DNA of 34,008 nt, taken from contig CAYTAP010000029.1 in assembly GCA_964435775.1 (NCBI GenBank), forward strand, positions 1 through 34,008, read 5' to 3'. Below, in pieces: positions 23,767 to 32,180 of this stretch. A program made the position numbers and the translations under genes. The notes under the pieces were generated by a model. It was not told where the DNA came from. It searched no databases and saw only the letters and a list, made by a program, of their open reading frames with translations. How positions within the stretch are numbered: the stretch's first letter is position 1; every line of letters begins with the position of its first letter. Source of the stretch: CAYTAP01 sp964435775 (lineage in GTDB: Bacteria; Planctomycetota; Phycisphaerae; Tepidisphaerales; Tepidisphaeraceae).

Positions 23767-25031
23767 TCGCGCCCCCACCATCGCCCCGCCCGACCGTTTT
23801 CAACCCGCTTTTGCCGGGATTTCGGGAGGATCCCTACCCCATGTTTCATCAGCTTCGCGCGACGGACCCCGTCCACTTCAGCCCGCCGATGGGCATCTGG
23901 CTGTTGACGCGGTACGCCGATGTCGTCGCCGCGCTCAAGGATGAGCGCCTCAGCGCCAGCGCCCGCAACTGGAAGAACTACGCCAACTTTTTTTCCCGCG
24001 AGCGCGGCGGCATGCCCAGCCGGATGGCGGTTGTTTTCGACAAGTGGATGCTGCAACTCGATCCGCCGGACCATACGCGCCTCCGCAGTCTCGTGAACAA
24101 GGCGTTCACCAGCCGCGCGGTGGAACGGATGCGCCCCCGCATCGCCGGGATCATTGATCGCCAGCTTGCACCGGCGCTGTCGCGCCGTCGCGGCGATGGG
24201 CGCTGCGAGCTGGACGTGATGGAGGAACTCGCATTCCCCCTACCGATTCTCGTCATCGCCTCCATGCTCGGCGTGCCGGAAAGCGACTGGCGGTATATCA
24301 AGCAATGGTCGATGGACCTGCTCCCCTTTTTCAACGCCGGCACACCCCTCGCCGAGGCCAAGCGCGTCAGCGATTCGGCCGACGCCTTTTGCGACTATTT
24401 CCTGGGGCTCGCCGCCAAGCGCAAGGCCGATCCGCAAGATGACCTCATCAGCGCCTTGATCGCGGCAGCGGACGATCAGGACCGCCTCAGCGAAACCGAA
24501 CTGCTCGGAACCTTCACGCTGTTGTCCCTGGCCGGGCACACGACGACCTCCCAGTTGATCGGAAACCTTTTTGTGGCGATGGCGCGGCATCCCGAACAGC
24601 GGGCGCTATTGGACAGCGACCCATCGCTCATCCCGGCGGCCATCGAGGAAACATTGCGTCACGAAGCACCGCTCCAGGTCATCACGCGAACTACGCTTGA
24701 ACCGACGATGATCGGCGGGCGGCGCATCGACACCAACCAGTTCATCTGGGTGTCGCTTCCCGCGGCCAACCGCGATCCGGAGCAATTCCCCAACCCCGAT
24801 CAATACAACATCCGCCGCACGGAATTGCGGCATGTGGGCTTTGGCTATGGCATGCACTACTGCGCCGGCGCCCCACTTGCACGGCTCGAAGGGCAGATGG
24901 TTCTCGCATACCTGCTCAAGAACATGAGAAAGCTTGAACTCACCGCGCCGGTGGCACGCGAGCCGAGCATGCTGCTCCGGGGCTTGAAAGACGTGCATGT
25001 GGCGTTTGAAACGCCTGCGACTGGATCATGA
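23763..25031 (+). CDS. Cytochrome P450, bacterial soluble class
   Basis: A haem monooxygenase of 422 aa, normal for soluble bacterial P450s. Motifs: I-helix oxygen-binding AGHTTT (257-262), ExxR E296-R299 in EETLR, NRDPEQFPNPDQYN, and the haem loop FGYGMHYCAGAPLARLE with the axial Cys367. It starts with GTG 23763, which overlaps the stop of the ligase-ACP gene. The absence of a membrane anchor and the position next to an acyl-loaded ACP suggest it oxidises a carrier-bound acyl chain, as P450BioI does (inference). No ferredoxin or reductase gene is in the cluster, so electrons must come from a partner elsewhere. Confidence 0.95.
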   Translation: MIAPPPSPRPTVFNPLLPGFREDPYPMFHQLRATDPVHFSPPMGIWLLTRYADVVAALKDERLSASARNWKNYANFFSRERGGMPSRMAVVFDKWMLQLDPPDHTRLRSLVNKAFTSRAVERMRPRIAGIIDRQLAPALSRRRGDGRCELDVMEELAFPLPILVIASMLGVPESDWRYIKQWSMDLLPFFNAGTPLAEAKRVSDSADAFCDYFLGLAAKRKADPQDDLISALIAAADDQDRLSETELLGTFTLLSLAGHTTTSQLIGNLFVAMARHPEQRALLDSDPSLIPAAIEETLRHEAPLQVITRTTLEPTMIGGRRIDTNQFIWVSLPAANRDPEQFPNPDQYNIRRTELRHVGFGYGMHYCAGAPLARLEGQMVLAYLLKNMRKLELTAPVAREPSMLLRGLKDVHVAFETPATGS

Positions 25032-25044
25032 AGGCAAGGATCCC

Positions 25045-27957
25045 ATGGCGCAACCCATCGCAATCATCGGAATGGCGGGCCGGTTTCCCGGCGCGGACAG
25101 CCCCGCCGCGCTTTGGGAGATGCTGCTCGCGGGACGATCCGGCATCTCGCCCGTGCCGGCGGATCGGCCTCCGTTGCAACCGCTTTTGAATGGCCAGGCG
25201 ACGCGCTGGGGCGGATTCCTGTCAGACGTCGATCAGTTTGACGCCGACTTCTTCGGCATCGCCCCGCGCGAGGCGGCCGAGATCGATCCGCAGCATCGCC
25301 TGCTCATGGAGATCGCCTGGGAAGCGCTCGAAGATGCGGGCATTCCACCGCGAACGCTTGCGGGCTCTTCGGCGGGCGTTTTCGTCGGGCTTTCGAGCAA
25401 CAACTGGGCGACGATGGTCATGAATGACCTCCAGCGCATCTCCCCCTACACCAATTCGGGCGCGAGCAACACGATGGCGGCCAACCGCCTGTCGTATCAA
25501 CTCGATCTGCGCGGGCCGAGCGTCGTCATCGACACCGCGTGCAGCTCGTCGCTCGTGGCGGTTCATCAAGCCTGCCGCAGCCTTGAATCCGGCGACTGCG
25601 GCATCGCCCTCGTCGGCGGCTCGAATCTCATCCTCACCCCCGGACCGACGCTGGGGATGGAGAAGCTCGGCACGTTGCCGCCCGATGGAATCAGCCGCGT
25701 CTTCGACGCCGATGGGCATGGCTCGCCGCGAGGCGAAGGGGCGGGAATCATCATTCTCAAGCCTCTTGCCCAGGCCCGCGGCGACGGCGATCACATTTAC
25801 GCGATCATTCGCGGCACGGCCGTCAACCACGGCGGCAAGGGCAACGGACTGCTCGCCCCCAATCGCTGGGCGCAGGAAGCAGTATTTCGCGCGGCCTGCG
25901 AACATGCCGGCGTCGCCCCGTCCGACATCGCATACGCCGAAGCGCATTCAACCGGAACACCGATTGGCGACGCCGCCGAACTGGCGGCGCTGGGCGCGGT
26001 GCTTGCTTCTGGCCGGGCGACGGACCGCCCCTGTCGCATCGGTTCGATCAAAGGGAATCTCGGGCATCTCGAAGCCGCCGCCGGCATCGCGGCATTGATC
26101 AAAGCGACACTCTCGCTGCACCATCGGCAATTCGCGCCGACCCTGCATTTCCAGACGCCCAATCCGCATGTTCCGTGGGATCGGCTTCCACTGCGGGTTC
26201 AGACAACTGCCGAATCGTGGCCCGCTACCTCCCATTTCATCGCCAGTGTCGGCGCCACAGGCTACGGCGGCGCCAACGCGCATGTGATCCTTGAAGCCGC
26301 TGACACGCCGCCGACACCCGAATCGGCCGATGATTCCCGATGGCAATTGCTCATCCTGTCGGCCGCCAACGAGACGGCGCTGCGCGCCCTGGCGCGGCGG
26401 TATGCAACATGGATTGACGAGCATCCGCAGGTCGCTCTTGCCGCGCTGTGCGCCACGGCCGCCGGTACGCGGGAGACGCTTCGTCAGCGGTTGGCCATCG
26501 TCGGGCATTCCTCCGCCAAGGTTCGCGCCGCCCTGCTGGCCTTCGCCGACCAGAAAAGCGCGCCCGACATCTTCACCGGACGGGCGCTGCGCAAACCCGC
26601 AACGGGTGTCACCCTCATCGCTCCAGATGGCGCGGATCGCCGCGATGCGCTGCGCGCTCTGGCCAGGGATTTTGTCGCCGGCCATGATCTGCCCTGGCAA
26701 GCGCTCGACTGCGGACCGGTGCATCGTGAACTGCATCTGCCCCACTATCCATTTCAGCGCACACGCCACTGGGCTGATCAATGCGACATTGTCGCCGCGC
26801 CGCCTGGCGCCGCGACCGGTCCCCTTCCAACGAATCAACCATCATGTCCACAGGGCAAACCAAGCGCTGCGCCGTCGCCGCAATTCATCGCGCCGTACAC
26901 TTCGACCCAACGGGATCTGGCGCCGATCTGGGAACAGGTGCTTGGCATCAAACCCATCGGCGCCAACAGCAACTTTTTCGATCTCGGCGGACACTCGGTC
27001 ATGGCGCTGGAACTGTTCAGCGCCGTTGAAGAACAACTGGGGCGCACACTTCCGCTGGCCAGCCTCTTCAAGGCGCCGACCCTTGCGGAACTGGCCGATC
27101 TGTTTGACCAGGAAACGCCCTACCAGTCCGAACCGATGGTCACATTCAACGCCCAGGGCGCCCGGCCAACGCTATATCTGCTTCCCGGCGTTGGTGGACA
27201 CGCATTTTCCTATCGGGCGTTGTCGATTCATCTCGGCGCCGATCAGCCGATGTGCGTGCTGCAGGCGCCGGGCGTCGATGCAACCCGCCCGCCGCTGGAA
27301 ACGATCGAAGCCATCGCCGCCGCTTTTGTGCAGGACATCCTCAAACATCAGCCCGATGGTCCCTACAACCTGTGCGGCTATTCATTCGGCGGGCAGGTGG
27401 CTTACGAGATCGCGCGTCAGTTGCTGGATGCGGGACACGCGGTTGGTCCGGTGATGCTCGTGGATTCGCAGGCGCGGGGCGGAATGCGTAAACGGCCGCT
27501 GCCCTTTTGGCTGGCCGCCCATGCCAGGCGATTGATCGCCGCCACGCCCGCCGATCGGGGCAGGTATGTTCGTGAGCGATGGCAAAATCTGAACCGGCGG
27601 CTGTTTCGCACCTGGCTGCCCGAACCGCCGGTGCAGCACAAAGTCTCCACGCTCGCCGGCGCAATCAACCAGGTGACCGAAGCGAATGGCCGCGCCTGGC
27701 ATCACTACACCGCCCCGCCATCGCCGCTGGAGGTCATCCTGTTTCGTTGCGCGGCGGTGGAGGACTGGCGCGACTTTTATGAGCTTGATGCGACCAATGG
27801 CTGGGGCGCGATCGCCCGGGGAGGCGTCATCGTCCATGAGATCGAAGGACCGCATGAGCTCGTGCTTGATGAACCGTACGTCGGCCATGTGGCGACCCTG
27901 ATGCGGGATGTGCTCGATCGCGGCCCATCATCACAAGCCTCCGACTCGAAAGGATGA
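25045..27957 (+). CDS. AT-less polyketide synthase module: KS, carrier protein, thioesterase
   Basis: 970 aa. The ketosynthase (1-418) is intact: Cys166 in DTACSSSL, His301 in EAHSTGT, His341 in GNLGHLEAAAG. Residues 436-505 are a standard KS-AT linker (ETALRALARRYATWIDEH, QRLAIVG). Residues 533-576 are the post-AT linker ending LPHYPFQRTRHW. The acyltransferase that normally lies between them (about 280 residues, GHSxG) is missing, and the join is in frame. A carrier of peptidyl type follows (about 620-690, Ser651 in FDLGGHS). A full type I thioesterase completes it (about 705-960, Ser780 in CGYSFGG, Asp807 in LVDSQ, His in GPHELVLDEPYVG). There is no KR, DH, ER or methyltransferase. ATG 25045 has AGGA 4 bases upstream and lies 13 bases after the P450. 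Confidence 0.93.
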   Translation: MAQPIAIIGMAGRFPGADSPAALWEMLLAGRSGISPVPADRPPLQPLLNGQATRWGGFLSDVDQFDADFFGIAPREAAEIDPQHRLLMEIAWEALEDAGIPPRTLAGSSAGVFVGLSSNNWATMVMNDLQRISPYTNSGASNTMAANRLSYQLDLRGPSVVIDTACSSSLVAVHQACRSLESGDCGIALVGGSNLILTPGPTLGMEKLGTLPPDGISRVFDADGHGSPRGEGAGIIILKPLAQARGDGDHIYAIIRGTAVNHGGKGNGLLAPNRWAQEAVFRAACEHAGVAPSDIAYAEAHSTGTPIGDAAELAALGAVLASGRATDRPCRIGSIKGNLGHLEAAAGIAALIKATLSLHHRQFAPTLHFQTPNPHVPWDRLPLRVQTTAESWPATSHFIASVGATGYGGANAHVILEAADTPPTPESADDSRWQLLILSAANETALRALARRYATWIDEHPQVALAALCATAAGTRETLRQRLAIVGHSSAKVRAALLAFADQKSAPDIFTGRALRKPATGVTLIAPDGADRRDALRALARDFVAGHDLPWQALDCGPVHRELHLPHYPFQRTRHWADQCDIVAAPPGAATGPLPTNQPSCPQGKPSAAPSPQFIAPYTSTQRDLAPIWEQVLGIKPIGANSNFFDLGGHSVMALELFSAVEEQLGRTLPLASLFKAPTLAELADLFDQETPYQSEPMVTFNAQGARPTLYLLPGVGGHAFSYRALSIHLGADQPMCVLQAPGVDATRPPLETIEAIAAAFVQDILKHQPDGPYNLCGYSFGGQVAYEIARQLLDAGHAVGPVMLVDSQARGGMRKRPLPFWLAAHARRLIAATPADRGRYVRERWQNLNRRLFRTWLPEPPVQHKVSTLAGAINQVTEANGRAWHHYTAPPSPLEVILFRCAAVEDWRDFYELDATNGWGAIARGGVIVHEIEGPHELVLDEPYVGHVATLMRDVLDRGPSSQASDSKG

Positions 27958-27960
27958 GAG

Positions 27961-28701
27961 ATGACACACCCAGCCGCGCCGCGTCATTCCATTCACCCCT
28001 CACGCAGGTTCACAAGCCCGCCGGCACTGTCGAAAGGCATGGTGCATCTGTGGCTGTTGACCATCGACGATCACCACGCCAGTGAGATGCAGCTCCTCTT
28101 GAGCGACGACGAACGCCGTCGCGCGGCGCGCTATGCGTTTGATCGTGACCGGGCGCAATTCATCATTTGCCGCGGCGCGCTGCGGTCTCTCCTGGCGGGA
28201 TATCTCAACCGCCCGGCGCAAAGCATCACCTTCAACTATGCACCGGGCGGAAAACCGTTCATTGCGCCGGCGCGCGGCGAGCACGCCATTGAGTTCAACC
28301 TGTCGCACACCCAGGGCGTCGCGGCCATTGCGGTCGCCTGTGACCGTCCGGTCGGCGTGGATGTCGAGCACATCCGCGAGATCGCATGGTCCGATGCGAT
28401 CGCCACTCGCTATTTTGCACCTGCGGATCGGGACGCCATCGAACGGCTGCCCTCCGACGAACGCCCCCTCGCCTTTCATCGCATCTGGACCGCGCGCGAA
28501 GCGGAACTGAAAGTGACTGGCGAAGGACTCGCCGGACTGACCGCCTCCGCGCCGGCCATCCCCCCGACAACGACGATTCATCAACTGACGATACTTTCGC
28601 ACAACTGCGTCGCCTGCGTCGCCGCGACAGGCGAATGGGAAATGAAGTGCATGCGCCTTGATCCGATGGTTTCGAGCGAGCGAATGCGGCGAAGCGCATG
28701 A
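27961..28701 (+). CDS. Sfp-type 4'-phosphopantetheinyl transferase
   Basis: Transfers phosphopantetheine from CoA to carrier-protein serines, here most likely Ser643 of the ligase-ACP and Ser651 of the KS-carrier-TE protein. 246 aa, the Sfp/HetI size. Motifs: GGKPF (96-100), FNLSHT (112-117), VGVDVE (131-136) with the Mg-binding acidic residues, and WTAREAELK (176-184), where the usual Lys of KEA is Arg. The start at 27961 is three bases after the PKS stop; a later ATG at 28039 (MVHLWLL) is where family similarity begins, so the first 26 residues may be a lineage extension. It is the last gene of the cluster; the next gene is 120 bases away. Confidence 0.93.
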   Translation: MTHPAAPRHSIHPSRRFTSPPALSKGMVHLWLLTIDDHHASEMQLLLSDDERRRAARYAFDRDRAQFIICRGALRSLLAGYLNRPAQSITFNYAPGGKPFIAPARGEHAIEFNLSHTQGVAAIAVACDRPVGVDVEHIREIAWSDAIATRYFAPADRDAIERLPSDERPLAFHRIWTAREAELKVTGEGLAGLTASAPAIPPTTTIHQLTILSHNCVACVAATGEWEMKCMRLDPMVSSERMRRSA

Positions 28702-28767
28702 AACGGGATGAAACTCATTTTTCCGCTCAAAGTCATTGATTCCTATTGATTTTCTAGGGCAATAATT

Positions 28768-28790
28768 CATTGCATTTGCCTCTTGCAATG
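28768..28790. promoter_or_regulatory. Inverted repeat upstream of the TauE/SafE gene
   Basis: CATTGCA (28768-28774) and TGCAATG (28784-28790) are exact reverse complements separated by 9 bases. They lie in an AT-richer gap of 120 bases just before the permease gene. The spacing (16 bases centre to centre) is unusual for a dimer site, but the symmetry is clear. It is a possible operator or a short leader stem. A promoter must lie in this gap if the permease pair is transcribed apart from the cluster. Confidence 0.35.
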
Positions 28791-28821
28791 GGTCACGTTG
28801 TTCCACTATTAGTCTTGGGAC

Positions 28822-29673
28822 ATGTTTCATGCCCTCACGCCTTTAACCTTTTCTTTGGTCACGTTCGCGCTCTCATTGGGCGCGGGTTTGCTCGGTTCAT
28901 TGCTGGGGCTCGGCGGCGGCATCATCGTGGTTCCGGCGCTGACGCTTTTGCTCGGGATCGACATTCGATTCGCCATCGGCGCATCGATCGTCTCGGTCAT
29001 CGCCACAAGCTCGGGCGCGGCGGCCAGCTATGTGAAGGAACACATGACCAACCTCCGCGTGGCGATGCTCCTGGAGATCGGCACGACCACCGGCGCACTG
29101 AGCGGCGCGTTCCTGGCCGGGCTGATCGGCGGACGGTGGCTGTTCATCATCTTCGGCGTCATCATGGGGTATTCCGCCATCGCGATGTTCCGCAAGCGCC
29201 ACCAGGCGCCGGCGTTGGAAGTGCCTTATGACTCCTGGGCGACGAGCCTGCGCCTGCATGATCGCTACTACGATGCCGCCGAGGACCGCGTCGTCGAATA
29301 TCATGTAACGCACACCAAGCTTGGCCTTGCGCTCATGTACGTCGCGGGCGTGGTCTCGGGATTGCTCGGCATCGGGTCGGGCGCGCTGAAGGTGCCGGCG
29401 ATGGACCTGGCGATGCGCCTGCCGATCAAGGTGAGCACCGCCACGAGCAACTTCATGATCGGCGTCACCGCCGCCGCCAGCGCCGGCGTATACTTCGCGC
29501 GGGGGGACATCGACCCATTCATCGCGGCGCCCGTCGCCGCCGGCGTGCTCGTCGGCGCCACCGGCGGATCACTGCTCCTGGGCAAACTCCAAAGCAGCGT
29601 CATCCGAAGCATCTTCGTCATCGTGCTGCTCTGGGTGAGCGTTGAAATGTTGATCAAAGGAATCCGCCCATGA
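28822..29673 (+). CDS. TauE/SafE family membrane permease
   Basis: A 283-aa membrane protein of the sulfite exporter TauE/SafE (DUF81) family. The first half (LTFSLVTFALSLGAGLLGSLLGLGGGIIVVPALTLLLG) carries the family's glycine-rich G-x-G-G-G-x-x-x-x-P repeat, and the second half repeats it as GVVSGLLGIGSGALKVPAMDLA, as expected for an internal duplication. Six to eight membrane spans are visible. Family members export sulfite, sulfoacetate or other organosulfur anions; the substrate cannot be told from sequence. The stop overlaps the next start by four bases (ATGA), and that gene is DUF1634, a frequent partner. Confidence 0.92.
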   Translation: MFHALTPLTFSLVTFALSLGAGLLGSLLGLGGGIIVVPALTLLLGIDIRFAIGASIVSVIATSSGAAASYVKEHMTNLRVAMLLEIGTTTGALSGAFLAGLIGGRWLFIIFGVIMGYSAIAMFRKRHQAPALEVPYDSWATSLRLHDRYYDAAEDRVVEYHVTHTKLGLALMYVAGVVSGLLGIGSGALKVPAMDLAMRLPIKVSTATSNFMIGVTAAASAGVYFARGDIDPFIAAPVAAGVLVGATGGSLLLGKLQSSVIRSIFVIVLLWVSVEMLIKGIRP

Positions 29674-30116
29674 CCGAACTGCCCGCCAAGCTCTCCCACA
29701 CTCACATCCACGCCCATGATGCGCCCGTGGATCCACGCGTTCATCATGTGGAGATTCTCCTCAGCGTGCTCCTGCGCGTCGGGGTGATCGTGAGCCTCTT
29801 TGTGGTCGTGATGGGAACGACGCTCAGCTTCATGCGCCACGCCGAATACAAATCCTCCCCGGCCGAGCTGGCGCGCCTGACCAGCGACGAGGCGACCTTC
29901 CCCCATTCCCTCCACGACGTCTGGAAGGGAACGATCGCCCTGGAAGGACGGGCGATCGTCATGCTCGGCCTGCTCCTGCTCATCGCCACCCCCGTCATGC
30001 GCGTCGCAGTCTCCATCCTCGCCTTCGCCGTCCAGCGCGACTGGCGCTTCGTGGCGATCACCTCGGTGGTCCTGGCACTGCTGCTGCTGTCGTTTTTCCT
30101 GGGGAAGGTGGAGTGA
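29670..30116 (+). CDS. DUF1634 family membrane protein
   Basis: 148 aa with three membrane helices (about 28-50 VEILLSVLLRVGVIVSLFVVVMG, 92-112 AIVMLGLLLLIATPVMRVAV, 127-145 FVAITSVVLALLLLSFFLG). The N-terminus carries a His-rich stretch (SHTHIHAHDAP), possibly metal-binding. DUF1634 genes usually follow TauE/SafE genes, and here the overlap (ATGA) makes the pairing firm. The function is unknown, probably an accessory subunit of the permease. The downstream gene is convergent, with 60 bases between. Confidence 0.88.
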   Translation: MTELPAKLSHTHIHAHDAPVDPRVHHVEILLSVLLRVGVIVSLFVVVMGTTLSFMRHAEYKSSPAELARLTSDEATFPHSLHDVWKGTIALEGRAIVMLGLLLLIATPVMRVAVSILAFAVQRDWRFVAITSVVLALLLLSFFLGKVE

Positions 30117-30176
30117 GGGCAGGTCGCTGAGCAGTCGCTGCCACCGCCCAATGAACGCACGCCCCATCGCCATTCA

Positions 30177-31238
30177 TCATGCCTCTCCCCCGTCCGGCTT
30201 CTTTCGGCGTTTGCGCTTGTGCTTCTCTTGTTCCTCCAACCGTTTGACAATCTTGTCAAAATCACTGGACGGCTCGGCGGCCTCCACGGAGCGCCGACGT
30301 CGGTCGTATTGCTCGAACTGGGCCAAGGCATGGGCGGCGGCGTTATCGTGGCTGACTTTTCCCGCGTGGGTAAGGATGTCGCGCTCGGAGAGCGAAAGAA
30401 AACCGTCAAGCTTGACGATCCAGTCACTCATATGCATCGGACGATGGGCGCGAGCCTGCAACTCCGCAAAATCCAGATAGGCCGACACGATCAGGTTCAG
30501 CGCCTCCAATTCCTCCTGGGTCAAATAGTTCTTGGCGATGGATACGTCGCCTTTGCGAACGGGACCTCGGGGCGCATTATTCCAAGTGGTCAGGCCCATA
30601 TTGGGTTTGACGGCGTCGGCGCGACGGGCAATGACTTCGGCGGCGGTGTGGCGATGGGCCGCCCAGTGCATCTTGTTTTGCACGGTCTGGAAAAAGCGGT
30701 GAGTCATTTCAACGCTGGAGTCATAGTCGATGCTTGTCGCGTAAATATCTGTGATCTTTTGGTAAAACATCCGCTCGCTGGATCGGATGTCGCGGATGCG
30801 GGCAAGCAGTTCATCAAAGTAATCCGACCCAAGGTTACGGCCGGCCTTGAGGCGCTCGTCATCCATCGTGAAGCCTTTGACGAGCAGTTCACGAAGCCGC
30901 TGTGTCGCCCAGATGCGGAACTGCGTGCCCCGCTGACTTTTCACGCGGTAGCCGACGGAGATGATGGCATCGAGGTTGTAGTGCTTGGTTGAGTATTTTT
31001 TGCCATCAGCGGCAGTTATTAAGTATTTCTTAACAACTGCTTCTTCCCGCAACTCCCCTTCTTCAAATATGTTACGGACGTGGATGTTAATGTTGGGAAT
31101 CGTTGTCTGGAAGAGATCGGCCATCTGTCGTTGGCTCAGCCAGACCGTTTCATTCTGAAGGCGAACCTCGATCCGGGTTTGTTTGTCCTCGGTTTGATAG
31201 AGCAGGATTTCGGACCCATGTGGCGACGATTCACTCAT
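30177..31238 (-). CDS. RhuM family protein
   Basis: 353 aa of the 'virulence protein RhuM' family. The start ATG 31238 (MSESSPHGSE) has a strong GGAGGG about 7 bases upstream on the coding strand. Recognisable blocks: ILLYQTEDKQTRIEVRLQNETVWLSQRQMADLFQTT (N-terminal, helix-turn-helix-like), NIHVRNIFEEGEL, KYSTKHYNLDAIISVGYRV, GTQFRIWATQRLRELLVKGF, KNYLTQEELEALNLIVSAYLDFAELQA. The end is very basic. The biochemical function of the family is unknown. Such genes are commonly seen within or near type I restriction-modification loci and mobile islands. Here a DNA methyltransferase lies next to it, divergently. Transfer is possible but no element borders were found. Confidence 0.88.
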   Translation of the reverse strand: MSESSPHGSEILLYQTEDKQTRIEVRLQNETVWLSQRQMADLFQTTIPNINIHVRNIFEEGELREEAVVKKYLITAADGKKYSTKHYNLDAIISVGYRVKSQRGTQFRIWATQRLRELLVKGFTMDDERLKAGRNLGSDYFDELLARIRDIRSSERMFYQKITDIYATSIDYDSSVEMTHRFFQTVQNKMHWAAHRHTAAEVIARRADAVKPNMGLTTWNNAPRGPVRKGDVSIAKNYLTQEELEALNLIVSAYLDFAELQARAHRPMHMSDWIVKLDGFLSLSERDILTHAGKVSHDNAAAHALAQFEQYDRRRRSVEAAEPSSDFDKIVKRLEEQEKHKRKRRKKPDGGEA

Positions 31239-31397
31239 CACTGTTCCCTCCAAGCGTCAATTGTTTGGAGCAGGCGGCAAAAAACGGACGGTCGCAGGCG
31301 ACGGGCGCTTCGTCGTGACCTCGGCCTTTGACTGCGGTATCTTTCGCACAAGAAGCCCACCAGATGATTTCCTCTGCACAACCCCCATAATACCCCC

Positions 31398-32180
31398 ATG
31401 TCCTTCAAAAAACCTTCACTGCAACTGCAAGTGACGACCCTCTGGGATTATCCCTCCCAGCATTACGGAACCGGCGCGCAGGGGGACGCCAAATACAAGG
31501 GGGCGACGCCCAGCTACATCATCTGGAACCTGCTGAAGCGATACACGAAGGAGAAAGACCTCGTCGTCGATCCATGCGCCGGGTCGGGGACCACGCTCGA
31601 CGTGGCCCGCGACCTGAACCGACGGGCGCTGGGGTATGATGTCCATCCGACCCGCAAGGATATTTTTCGCGTCGATGCCCGAAAGCTCCCGCCGGAATTG
31701 ACGGGCAAGGTCGATTTCGTCTTCATCGATCCGCCCTATTCGACTCATCTCGACTACGGCCCCGACCCCCGCGACATCGGCAAGCTCGAGGCGGCCGACG
31801 GAAGCTATTACGCGGCGATGGAAGAGGTCATCGGCGAAATCGGCCGCATCCTTCGGCCGGGGGGGCATATGGCGCTGTATGTCAGCGATTCGTTCGTGAA
31901 GGGGAAGGGATTTTATCCACTCGGCTTCGAGCTCTTCTCGCGGCTACGGAAGCATTTCGAGCCCATCGACATCATCTCCGTCACGCGCCACAACAAGACG
32001 CTGGCGATGGGCAACTACCGCAAAGCCGCCGACGAGGGGAACTTCTTTCTGCGCGGCTTCAACTATCTGTTCATCATGAGGAAGCCTCCGGCCCCCGCGA
32101 CGCCTCCAAACGCTCCCGGACGTGCCGCTCGTGGCGCATCCGCCCGCGCTTATAGAGATAAAAAACGACCGGGTAGATGA
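31398..32180 (+). CDS. DNA methyltransferase (N4/N6, DPPY type)
   Basis: 260 aa. A conserved N-terminal start TTLWDYPSQHYGTGAQGD is followed by SAM-binding motif I DPCAGSGTTL (58-67), then motif IV DPPYS (111-115), and RILRPGGHMALYVSD. DPPY is typical of N6-adenine (or N4-cytosine) amino methylation of DNA. The protein is small, has no visible target-recognition domain and no restriction nuclease neighbour, so it looks solitary; an RNA substrate cannot be excluded. The last 35 residues (from about PAPATPPNAPG) are Pro/Ala/Arg-rich and are encoded opposite the end of the metal pump gene (107-bp convergent overlap), probably by readthrough of an earlier end. The RhuM-family gene lies divergently, 160 bases upstream. 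Confidence 0.88.
   Translation: MSFKKPSLQLQVTTLWDYPSQHYGTGAQGDAKYKGATPSYIIWNLLKRYTKEKDLVVDPCAGSGTTLDVARDLNRRALGYDVHPTRKDIFRVDARKLPPELTGKVDFVFIDPPYSTHLDYGPDPRDIGKLEAADGSYYAAMEEVIGEIGRILRPGGHMALYVSDSFVKGKGFYPLGFELFSRLRKHFEPIDIISVTRHNKTLAMGNYRKAADEGNFFLRGFNYLFIMRKPPAPATPPNAPGRAARGASARAYRDKKRPGR

Noticed and set aside
26580..26800. A frameshifted or hidden acyltransferase domain in the polyketide synthase gene
   Set aside because: I checked the other reading frames around the junction. None shows a GHSxG-type motif or other AT sequence, and the DNA is too short to hold one. The domain is absent, not broken.
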